Positions 1 to 6,388 of a DNA stretch of 33,493 nucleotides are shown piece by piece. A program made the position numbers and the translations under genes. Under the pieces are notes generated by a model. That model was not told where the DNA came from. It did not search any database and saw nothing but the letters and a program-made list of their open reading frames with translations. The stretch's first letter is position 1, and each line of letters starts with the position of its first letter. Source of the DNA: Terriglobales bacterium (GTDB lineage Bacteria > Acidobacteriota > Terriglobia > Terriglobales > Acidobacteriaceae); assembly GCA_025936825.1 (NCBI GenBank), contig JAICSO010000036.1, forward strand, positions 1-33,493. The letters run 5' to 3'.

Positions 1-71
1 ATTCGCCTTTTATTCGCCTAGCCTAGCATCTCACCATCCGTCGCGCAATCCCCTACCTTTAATCTTGACCA

Positions 72-1016
72 CTAGGCTGACAGGGGGAGCTCCATCTGCC
101 GTTCTGGTCCGAGCTTCCGAACATATTTCCTGAGGAACGTGCGAGCGAAGGCATTGACGACCTTTGAATCCTCATCGCGCCGCATGATCAAAGAGGTTTC
201 AAATGTCAGAGATGGATCGAATAGCGGCACGACGACAACGCCGCTGGCTTGAACCCCAATCACACTTGGCTTCGGCAATATGGCGACACCCGCGCCCTCG
301 GATACCAAGTAAAACGCTTCCTGCGCAGTCATGACCTCGTGGGCGTGGCGCGTAGGAATACCTTGATTCCCTGCAGTTTCGGTTATCCGGTCATAAATCA
401 GCGAATTGACATTCCGTGGAAACAGAATCCAATCATCCCTTGAGAGATCTCGAAGGCTAGCTTGCTCGTTGTGAGCTGCCTGATGCGCTTCTGGCAAAAC
501 AGCACAATAATGAGTTTTGGCGTAAGGAACTGTCGTGAGCTTCCCATCGGAAGGTGGGGCAGTCACGAGTGCCATATGTAGCTCATTCGCCAGCACGCCT
601 CTTACTAACTGCATCGCGAAATGTGTAATCAAACGCACCTTTAGCTTTGGGAAAAGTGGCAGTCGGATCGTTAACAATGTTGAAATCCATGCTGGATCAG
701 CATGCGGTGCGTGCCCAACTAGCAACACATTCTCGAATCCATTGTGAGCGGCTCGTGCGAGGTGAATCGCGCGATCCGCATGCAAGAGCGCAGAGCGAGC
801 TTCCTCAACAAAAGTACGTCCGGCGTCGGTCAATTGGGCAGCCCTTTTTCGATCGCGATTGAACAGCTGGAATCCGTGCTGTTTCTCAAGCTCCGTGATC
901 TGCCTGCTGAGAGCTGACTGGGTTATGCGCAGGCGATGGGCTGCGCGCGTGAAATTTAGCTCTTCGGCCAAAATCACCACCGAATACAAATGCCGGACAT
1001 CAAGATGGGGGAGCAT
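72..1016 (-). CDS. LysR-family transcriptional regulator
   Basis: A 314-residue protein with the LysR layout. Residues about 8-67 form the winged helix-turn-helix (FTRAAHRLRITQSALSRQI, then the typical LFNRDRK wing), and the remainder is the two-lobed substrate-binding domain with the family's GAGVAILP motif near residue 245. It would act in the cytoplasm as a DNA-binding regulator responding to a small ligand, which cannot be named from sequence. The ATG at 1016 starts directly at the conserved first helix. No strong ribosome-binding site precedes it. It is divergent from the sigma-factor cluster that begins at 1305, so the 288-bp gap could hold a shared control region, but no enzyme operon of the kind LysR proteins usually control lies beside it here. 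The family call is secure; the regulon is unknown. Confidence 0.93.
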   Translation of the reverse strand: MLPHLDVRHLYSVVILAEELNFTRAAHRLRITQSALSRQITELEKQHGFQLFNRDRKRAAQLTDAGRTFVEEARSALLHADRAIHLARAAHNGFENVLLVGHAPHADPAWISTLLTIRLPLFPKLKVRLITHFAMQLVRGVLANELHMALVTAPPSDGKLTTVPYAKTHYCAVLPEAHQAAHNEQASLRDLSRDDWILFPRNVNSLIYDRITETAGNQGIPTRHAHEVMTAQEAFYLVSEGAGVAILPKPSVIGVQASGVVVVPLFDPSLTFETSLIMRRDEDSKVVNAFARTFLRKYVRKLGPERQMELPLSA

Positions 1017-1136
1017 GGCACACAGGGGTCGGCTCGGCCTTCCGGAGTTACCCCACGTCTATTAAAGGAACCTGCAGGAAGAAAAAAGTATAAAGAAGAA
1101 CTTGTCGGCTATTTAGGGGTTTGGTACTTAATAAGG

Positions 1137-1219
1137 AAGTGGCCTGCCTTGACGGGAGGGATTGCCGGATGGCAGGCTACTTCAAAGAAATTGCGGGACT
1201 TAGGCGGTTCGCCTCCCGC
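1137..1219. other. Two hairpin-forming inverted repeats in the LysR/sigma-factor gap
   Basis: The 288-bp gap between the divergent LysR and sigma-factor genes has two visible inverted repeats. The first pairs 1137-1148 with 1171-1182 (AAGTGGCCTGCC against GGCAGGCTACTT; 11 Watson-Crick pairs plus one wobble). The second is nested: GCGGG 1193-1197 with CCCGC 1215-1219 around AGGCG 1202-1206 with CGCCT 1210-1214. They could be operator sites or RNA structure. No clear sigma-70 promoter was found in the gap. Confidence 0.4.
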
Positions 1220-1304
1220 TAGACTGGCCCGCTGATGGGCCCTTGCGCGTCACATCTGTTGGACTCTGGCCATCTAATCACTGCAGAGGTCGAGGCCGTC
1301 CCAG

Positions 1305-1904
1305 ATGTCCAGCCACGAAGTGGGGCCAGAGTGGGTTCTTTCGAGCTTCACCTCCACGAGTCCGGGCACTCAACATCACATAAACCAACTGGCTTCCGTT
1401 GCTCGGCGCCTCTGGCCTCGAATTCAGGCGCACGCCGTTAAGGAACAGCCGCAGAAGAACCCTGATGAGGTAATTGCACTCGCATCTGACGTCTGGGAAT
1501 CAGCTTTGGAGTCCGTTGGAAAGACCGTGGTGAGATCAAACGGTCGAGGTGTGCCGATCCGTGACCTTGATGCTTATCTCTTTGGTGTTTTCATTCATCG
1601 CTTCAATCGTGCCTTAAGGAAAGAACGAAGACGTAGAGACATGTTTCAGCACTTTCCTTCGACGCACGATCTGGAGGCGCTCCGACAGGCTCATGATTCG
1701 AAGGCCGCGCGAGAGGTTGAGCAATCAGCCCAGGTGAAAGAGGCCATTCAAAGTATGGATGAATGGACTCGCAAAGCTTGGATCGCACGGAAGTACGGAT
1801 ATTCGTGGTATGAGATTGGCATTTTTTTTGGGATGACCGATGTTCAGGCGAAGCTCAAGTTTCGCTACGCAATCGCGAAGCTGCGGGAGAAACTAGGGCT
1901 TTGA
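1305..1904 (+). CDS. ECF-type (sigma-70 family) RNA polymerase sigma factor
   Basis: A 199-residue protein with two sigma-like blocks. Around residues 85-110 the run DLDAYLFGVFIHRFNRALRK resembles the end of sigma region 2. Residues about 150-199 (EWTRKAWIARKYGYSWYEIG, then MTDVQAKLKFRYAIAKLREKL) resemble the region 4 helix-turn-helix that reads the -35 element. Size and lack of regions 1 and 3 fit an extracytoplasmic-function sigma factor. The next gene on the same strand carries an anti-sigma-like Cys/His motif followed by a single membrane helix, which supports a sigma/anti-sigma pair releasing the sigma factor after an envelope signal. Region 2 is divergent, so a sigma-like DNA-binding protein of other function remains possible. 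Confidence 0.7.
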   Translation: MSSHEVGPEWVLSSFTSTSPGTQHHINQLASVARRLWPRIQAHAVKEQPQKNPDEVIALASDVWESALESVGKTVVRSNGRGVPIRDLDAYLFGVFIHRFNRALRKERRRRDMFQHFPSTHDLEALRQAHDSKAAREVEQSAQVKEAIQSMDEWTRKAWIARKYGYSWYEIGIFFGMTDVQAKLKFRYAIAKLREKLGL

Positions 1905-2077
1905 ACAGGCTGGCTGTACACTTTGTCTTTCGTACAAACCATGACTATTGAGGCAGGCGAATTCTGAAGGAACGAGAAGAATTCAGCAGCGAGGAACAGC
2001 GGATACTCGATCTCCTCGATAAAGGCTTATCCAAAGACTTCCCGAATCCTGGGAGAGTCGGATGCCCCGATTCATCA

Positions 2078-2632
2078 GTGCTCAGAGGAATCGCACAGCA
2101 CAGAATTCCGCTCTCGCGAGCCGATCAATGGCTGAACCACCTGAGTTCGTGTACTCCGTGCTTTCAGGACTTTCGCAGATTCCGATCTGAAGTAACTGCT
2201 GGCAGGCGGCGCGTATTCCAGATGGCACTCGCTGCGGCGGCGGTGCTTCTCATCGTAGTCGGAGGGCTGCTCTTCTTACGCAGTCGGCCATCTGTTCAAA
2301 CAGCCACAGTGACGATTGATCTCCGAGAGCATTCGGTCGCTCGCGGAGAAAATCCTGCTGAAACAAATCAATCTCCGATTGAACTCTCACGACAAGCGAA
2401 ACATCTGGTTTTGGACTTGCCTGTCGGAAGCAAGGAAGGCAACTACGAATTGGCCTTGCTTGGCAGTGGCGGCGAAGAGATAAAGAGCGCAACGGGAGTG
2501 GCGCAACTGGAGAATCACACGGTGGTCTTGAATGCGAACATTGACTTGGCCTCAGTTTCGCCGGGCCTGTATTTTCTAGGTGTCCGGCAGCCCGGACTGG
2601 AGTGGAGCCGCTATCGTGTTCGCGTAAGGTGA
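2078..2632 (+). CDS. Membrane-anchored anti-sigma-factor-like protein
   Basis: From the GTG at 2078 this is 184 residues. It has a short cytoplasmic part with HLSSCTPC, one transmembrane helix (about residues 49-67, MALAAAAVLLIVVGGLLFL) and an exported domain of about 115 residues with beta-rich character. The frame stays open upstream to 1952 and clearly codes there: it adds a Cys (GCPDSS, just before 2078), giving a C-x(n)-H-x3-C-x2-C pattern like zinc-binding anti-sigma domains. No ATG, GTG or TTG exists in that extension; only CTG at 1964 or ATT at 1961 could start it. The true start is therefore either a rare codon near 1961-1964 or was lost to a one-base change. Its place after the sigma gene supports the anti-sigma role, which is inferred. 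Confidence 0.65.
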   Translation: MLRGIAQHRIPLSRADQWLNHLSSCTPCFQDFRRFRSEVTAGRRRVFQMALAAAAVLLIVVGGLLFLRSRPSVQTATVTIDLREHSVARGENPAETNQSPIELSRQAKHLVLDLPVGSKEGNYELALLGSGGEEIKSATGVAQLENHTVVLNANIDLASVSPGLYFLGVRQPGLEWSRYRVRVR

Positions 2633-2636
2633 ATCC

Positions 2637-2966
2637 GTGAAAAACAAGAAGAAACCATCTAAGAAGAGTTCTCGTGCGCCGCAGAGAGCAGCTCAGACGG
2701 ATCACCTCAAGGGCTGGACACAGATCGCGAAATTTCTCGGACAGCCAGTCGCAGTTGCACAACGTTGGGCCAGATCTGGAATGCCAGTGACTCGCGAGGG
2801 CCGCTTCATGACTGCTTCTACCGAAGAATTGAGTCGGTATATGGGGCGTGAAGCCGGCCTGGATGTGCCTGTTCACATCGCGACCGAGGACATGGATTTA
2901 TCCGCCAATTTGAAGCGAGCGCTGTCATATGCGCGGCACGGCAGACAACGCGGCAAGAAATCCTGA
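2637..2966 (+). CDS. Small helix-turn-helix DNA-binding protein
   Basis: A 109-residue basic protein. After a Lys-rich N-terminal tail (KNKKKPSKKSSR), residues about 25-70 (GWTQIAKFLGQPVAVAQRWA, then SGMPVTREGRFMTASTEELSRYM) read like the winged helix-turn-helix of the MerR/excisionase superfamily, in which an aromatic-rich recognition helix is followed by a short wing. The GTG start lies four bases after the stop of the anti-sigma-like gene, so it is very likely the third gene of that operon and translationally coupled to it. It may be an extra regulator of the cluster. The specific role is unknown, and an excisionase role is less likely because no integrase is nearby. Confidence 0.6.
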   Translation: MKNKKKPSKKSSRAPQRAAQTDHLKGWTQIAKFLGQPVAVAQRWARSGMPVTREGRFMTASTEELSRYMGREAGLDVPVHIATEDMDLSANLKRALSYARHGRQRGKKS

Positions 2967-3033
2967 TTGGCTTGGAGCTTCGGATTTATAATGTCTTAAC
3001 TGCTCGCCGCCGTTCGTCCTCGGAGTTGTCGTT

Positions 3034-3210
3034 ATGCGATTTCTCGTTCTCGTCCCTTGGAAACCGGTCGTCCTCGTCTGGGCATTGTTGACGGCGATGA
3101 TACTTGTTGGGTTTACTGCCTCTTCCGTAATTCAGGGAACAGATCATCCCACTGCTCCTGGAGCGGCTGCGAAGAGCGTAAAGAGCGTTGCTAGCCGGCC
3201 GTCAAAGTAG
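3034..3210 (+). CDS. 58-aa single-span membrane peptide (hypothetical)
   Basis: An ATG-started frame of 58 codons. It begins MRFLVLVPWKPVVLVWALL and has one hydrophobic helix spanning about residues 11-30, followed by a short polar, Ala/Ser/Lys-rich tail ending in SRPSK. The frame ends about 65 bases before a strong hairpin terminator, consistent with a small gene at the end of a transcript. It is not recognised. The hydrophobic helix followed by a basic tail is not what a random frame usually gives, but the short length leaves real doubt. Confidence 0.4.
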   Translation: MRFLVLVPWKPVVLVWALLTAMILVGFTASSVIQGTDHPTAPGAAAKSVKSVASRPSK

Positions 3211-3276
3211 TCCGTGCCGTGCTAAACTTTGCTCGTTATTATTGCGTCATCGAGGGGGCGCTTCCCCAGCGCATCG

Positions 3277-3305
3277 AAAGCCCCGGCTGCCGAAGCCGGG
3301 GCTTT
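3277..3305. terminator. Bidirectional hairpin terminator
   Basis: A perfect 12-bp stem (AAAGCCCCGGCT, 3277-3288, with AGCCGGGGCTTT, 3294-3305) encloses a 5-base loop. The A run on one side and T run on the other suit termination from both directions. It lies between the plus-strand small gene ending at 3210 and the minus-strand gene ending at 3316, exactly where convergent transcripts need a stop. Confidence 0.75.
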
Positions 3306-3315
3306 GAGTTGGTGC

Positions 3316-3606
3316 TCAATACTCATCGGGCCGCAGCAATGTCGTGGCCGATCTGTCAGCCTCAGTAATGATCCACAGTGTCTGAGCTTTGTTCACCCGA
3401 TAGCTGCTCAACAATCGGAACCCCTGCTTGAGACTCAATTCGTTTTCAGTCTTGTCGTCCTGGCAGAGATCACCCCAATCGCCGCGAAGATGGCGGGAAA
3501 GGAATTCCAATGGTGATCTCTTTGCCTGTTCTAATAGCGCGAGCGCTCCGGGCGTGGCAACGATCTGACCAGCGGGAAATAGCGGAATGGTTGGTAGAGA
3601 ATTCAT
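3316..3606 (-). CDS. Conserved small protein common on conjugative elements
   Basis: A 96-residue protein when started at ATG 3606. That start is preferred over one six codons upstream because AGGAG sits six bases before it. The pattern is distinctive: a Pro-rich start with GQIVATPGAL, then LSRHLRGDWGDL, then RLLSSYRV and a C-terminal WIITEADRSATTLL. I recognise this as a small conserved family found repeatedly on plasmids and integrative elements. Some database entries call it a type I restriction subunit M, which its length and lack of methyltransferase motifs do not support. The role is unknown; an anti-restriction or plasmid-maintenance role is only a guess. It converges on the terminator at 3277-3305. 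Confidence 0.7.
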   Translation of the reverse strand: MNSLPTIPLFPAGQIVATPGALALLEQAKRSPLEFLSRHLRGDWGDLCQDDKTENELSLKQGFRLLSSYRVNKAQTLWIITEADRSATTLLRPDEY

Positions 3607-3624
3607 ACTCAGCTCCTGTCTCAA

Positions 3625-3829
3625 GGCTTCACTGCCCTTGATGGAGGGCCGGAACGCCTGTCTCCCCGCGCTGTCAAGGGCGAGCGGAGCAGGCGGAGCA
3701 GTTCATGGAAGCGAAGCGGACACCCTTTACAGGAGTAGCGGGGCACAGGCGTACGATGTCAAGACAAAGGCAGAGCAACTTTTAGGCAGAATTGAATGAA
3801 TCAGCAGTGTTGGGAAAGGGCCTGGAACG
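3625..3829. other. Gene-free divergent region with long-range inverted repeats
   Basis: This gap separates two divergent genes. It contains GCCCTTGA (3634-3641) facing TCAAGGGC (3674-3681), and a longer near-perfect pair: ACGCCTGT-CT-CCCCGC (3654-3669) facing GCGGGG-C-ACAGGCGT (3738-3752). The two pairs interleave, so they are alternative or pseudoknotted structures rather than one nested stem. The purine-rich stretch between them (about 3680-3720) has several GCGGAGC/GCGAAGC-like repeats. It may be a leader RNA of the minus-strand gene or an unannotated small RNA. Confidence 0.35.
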
Positions 3830-4396
3830 ATGAAAGTTCCCTATGCGGAGAAGTGGCAGAAGGAAACAGATAAGCTACGCCAGATCGCTCTCGACTGCGA
3901 CCTGACCGAAGAACTCAAGTGGGGCAAACCGTGCTTCACCTTTCTGAAGAAAAACGTCGCGATAGTGATCCCGCTCAAGGAGTCGTGCGCGTTATCGTTC
4001 TTCAAGGGCGCACTGCTCAAAGATCCGAAGCACCTTCTTCAACGGATTGGACAGATGCAGGCCGGGCGATGGATTAAATTCGCTTCGTTTCGGGAGATTG
4101 AGGCCGTGCGCTCGACCCTGAAGAACTACCTTTATGAAGCCATCGAATTGGAGAAGTCCGGGAAGAAGGTCGGGCTCAAGAAACCTTCAGACTACCCAAT
4201 TCCTGAGGAGTTGCAGAGGAGGTTGGACGACAACGCGGTTCTCCGGTCTGCATTCGCAACGCTCACACCAGGCCGGAGGAAGTCATATATTTTCCACATC
4301 TCCTCTGCGAAGCAGGCAACAACCAGAGCAGCGCGGGCGGAAAAGTGCGTGCCAATGATCCTGAGTGGGCGTGGGTTCAATGAATTGCCGAAATGA
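3830..4396 (+). CDS. YdeI/OmpD-associated family protein with DUF1801-like domain
   Basis: A 188-residue soluble protein. The N-terminal half (about 10-110) has the DUF1801-type pattern: EELKWGKPCFTF, then VAIVIPLKESCALSFFKGAL and a LKNYLYEAIELEKSG helix. The C-terminal half carries IPEELQRRLDDNAVLRSAF, LTPGRRKSYIFHISSAKQ and TRAARAEKCVPMIL, the signature of the YdeI C-terminal region. Such proteins are small cytoplasmic proteins of unclear function; one lineage has been linked to iron binding and another to peptide resistance. The ATG is preceded by a weak purine stretch (CTGGAACG). It is a single-gene unit divergent from the small conserved gene at 3316-3606. Confidence 0.85.
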   Translation: MKVPYAEKWQKETDKLRQIALDCDLTEELKWGKPCFTFLKKNVAIVIPLKESCALSFFKGALLKDPKHLLQRIGQMQAGRWIKFASFREIEAVRSTLKNYLYEAIELEKSGKKVGLKKPSDYPIPEELQRRLDDNAVLRSAFATLTPGRRKSYIFHISSAKQATTRAARAEKCVPMILSGRGFNELPK

Positions 4397-4464
4397 GGTT
4401 GGAGTCGAACGGAACATCCCGCCCATCTCCACGTGAGTTCCCACGCCGCAACCTTATAGTGCGC

Positions 4465-4902
4465 TCAGCTGAGTTCTTGGGCGAGTCCGATGAGAAGCCC
4501 TTCAGGCCCGCGGATGTAGCAGAGCCGATACGCATCTTTATACTGGACTACTTCGCCCACGAGCTGCGCGCCGCGCTTGCTGAGCCTTTCAAGCGTCTCG
4601 TCGATGTCATCGACGGCGAACATTACGCGGAGGTAGCCTAGGGCGTTTACCGGGGCCTTGCGGTGATCCGCGACGACCGGCGGCGTGAGAAAACGGGAAA
4701 GTTCGAGCCGGCTGTGGCCGTCCGGCGTGCGCATCATGGCAATCTCAGCGCGCTGATCGCCCAATCCAGTGACACGTCCGGCCCATTCTCCTTCGATCGT
4801 GGCCTGCCCTTCGAGTTCGAGTCCGAGCTCGCGAAAAAAATCAATCGTCCCTCCGAGGTCATCGACGACGATTCCTACGTTGTCCATCCGTTTGAGCGCC
4901 AT
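4465..4902 (-). CDS. VOC-family (glyoxalase/bleomycin-resistance fold) protein
   Basis: A 145-residue protein of the vicinal-oxygen-chelate superfamily. It has two beta-alpha-beta-beta-beta modules: residues about 5-70 begin MDNVGIVVDDLGGTIDFFRE and residues about 86-142 hold VMFAVDDIDETLERLSKRGA, ending GPEGLLIGLAQEL. The ligand positions seen in metal-dependent members are only partly kept: Glu appears in the LELSRF strand, but a His is missing from the first strand, where NVGIVV stands. It could be an enzyme or a binding protein, and the substrate cannot be inferred. It is convergent with the YdeI-like gene and has no visible operon partner. Confidence 0.88.
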   Translation of the reverse strand: MALKRMDNVGIVVDDLGGTIDFFRELGLELEGQATIEGEWAGRVTGLGDQRAEIAMMRTPDGHSRLELSRFLTPPVVADHRKAPVNALGYLRVMFAVDDIDETLERLSKRGAQLVGEVVQYKDAYRLCYIRGPEGLLIGLAQELS

Positions 4903-5120
4903 CTGTCCAATCTACAGGAACCCGAACCAATTCATCTGGTTGGCCAATTTTCTTTCATGCAATGCTCGATTTCGAACGATTCCGAAGCATCTTACAAATA
5001 GCCTTGTGACGCGGTTACGAACGTGCTCAGACTTCGGCACAAGCACTACGAATGCGATTCGAATTGCGGGTGACTGTTTCCTCAGTGTAGATTTGAAAGA
5101 CATATTCGTGGGGTAAATAG

Positions 5121-5390
5121 GTGCGGTCCACTGTTAAATGTGTAGCAGTAGTTTGCCTCCTGCTGACGCTTTGTTCGGCCTTGGCGTTTGCTGCACATCA
5201 TCATTCCAAAGGAACCGAATCAGCGACCTGTACCGTTTGCATGGCCGCCCACACGGCCGCACCACGAGCCACTGCGCACCTGCACAGAGCGGCATTAACC
5301 CCGGTATTTACAGTTGAAGCAGTTCCCGTCTCAGAAAACGAGAGTTTCATACCATTCGCTCTCAGTGTTCGCCCACCTCCCGCGCTGTAA
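5121..5390 (+). CDS. Small exported His/Cys-rich protein upstream of a TonB receptor
   Basis: An 89-residue protein with a clear Sec signal peptide (VKCVAVVCLLLTLCSALAFA, cleavage near residue 24). The mature part opens AHHHSKGTESATCTVCMAAH, so it has a His triplet, a C-x2-C pair and another His nearby, a possible metal site. The size and motif resemble DUF2946-type small exported proteins that accompany metal-related outer-membrane receptors. The GTG start follows GGGGTAAATAG. The stop is 56 bases before the TonB-receptor start, so the two are probably cotranscribed. A metal-uptake or metal-sensing role is inferred from motif plus neighbour only. Confidence 0.55.
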   Translation: MRSTVKCVAVVCLLLTLCSALAFAAHHHSKGTESATCTVCMAAHTAAPRATAHLHRAALTPVFTVEAVPVSENESFIPFALSVRPPPAL

Positions 5391-5446
5391 TTCATTCAAG
5401 AACACGACCACTCGTTCTGAATCCGTTCGAATTTTGGGAGGAATCT

Positions 5447-6388
5447 ATGTTGGCTTCTTATTTGAAGTCGCGTTTCGCGGGTTTTCTGCTGGTTGCTTTC
5501 TTTTCAATCGCGGCCTCTGGCCAATCGGGCAGCTCAGGTTCGATCACTGGTGTCGTCACCGACCCGTCCGGCGCAGTCGTGCCCAATGCTACCGTCGAGG
5601 CGCGAAATCCGGTCAGTGGCTTTTCTCGAACAACATCGACCGATGCTTCTGGAAAATTCACAATTCCGAACGTTCCATTTAATCCATACCACCTGACAAT
5701 TGCCGGTACTGGATTTGCTCCCTATGCGTCTGACGTTGACGTACGCTCAACCGTTCCCTTGGCGCTCAGTGTCACATTGAAGGTTGGTGGGTCTGCTGAG
5801 AGTGTCACGGTTGAAGCGACCGGAGGAGACTTGATCGAAAACACGTCGACATTTCATACCGATGTTGACCGCGGCCTCTTCGATAAGCTGCCGCTAGAAA
5901 GCCAATCTTCGTCACTGAGTTCACTGGTGACGTTATCCTCTCCTGGGATTGCCGCCGACTCGAATGGACTTTTTCATGGGATGGGGGATCACGCCGAGAA
6001 TTCCTTTTCTCTGGATGGGCAGCCAATCACCGATCAGCAGAGCAAAGTTTTCTCGAACCAAGTTCCTCTGGACGCCATAGCCTCGATGGAGGTTATTTCT
6101 GGCGCACCTCCGGCGGAATATGGCGAGAAAACGAGCGTGGTGATAAACGCGACGACGCGTTCAGGCCAAGGCCTCACGACGCCGACGGGAAGCGTCACGA
6201 CGAGCTACGGTAGCTTCGGCACATCAACTGTCGGACTCGATCTCGGATATGGCGGTCAGAACTGGGGGAATTTCATCTCTGCAAATGGACTGAATACGGG
6301 CCGTTTTCTTGATCCTCCCGAATTCACGGTCATTCACGCAAAGGGCAACCAAGAAAACATTTTCGACAGAGTTGATTACAAATTGTGA
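5447..6388 (+). CDS. TonB-dependent receptor (Oar-like), N-terminal part before a frameshift
   Basis: 313 residues from an ATG with a strong GGGAGGA site eight bases upstream. Residues 1-25 are a signal peptide (FAGFLLVAFFSIAASGQ). Residues about 31-115 form the carboxypeptidase-regulatory-like domain (SITGVVTDPSGAVVPNATVE, then KFTIPNVPFNPYHLTI). Residues about 130-240 are the plug domain (FSLDGQPITDQQS, then MEVISGAPPAEYGEKTSVVI). This arrangement is typical of the large Oar-type receptors of Acidobacteriota. The frame stops at TGA 6386-6388 in the middle of the barrel, while the adjoining frame continues the same protein without loss. The product alone would lack the pore and is probably non-functional. 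Confidence 0.85.
   Translation: MLASYLKSRFAGFLLVAFFSIAASGQSGSSGSITGVVTDPSGAVVPNATVEARNPVSGFSRTTSTDASGKFTIPNVPFNPYHLTIAGTGFAPYASDVDVRSTVPLALSVTLKVGGSAESVTVEATGGDLIENTSTFHTDVDRGLFDKLPLESQSSSLSSLVTLSSPGIAADSNGLFHGMGDHAENSFSLDGQPITDQQSKVFSNQVPLDAIASMEVISGAPPAEYGEKTSVVINATTRSGQGLTTPTGSVTTSYGSFGTSTVGLDLGYGGQNWGNFISANGLNTGRFLDPPEFTVIHAKGNQENIFDRVDYKL

Noticed and set aside
2250-2876. 208-codon minus-strand frame
   Set aside because: Antisense to the anti-sigma-like and HTH genes; Arg/Ser/Cys-rich text without motif.
3316-3606. Type I restriction-modification subunit M
   Set aside because: Only 96 residues and no methyltransferase motifs; the label appears to be a database mis-annotation of this small family.
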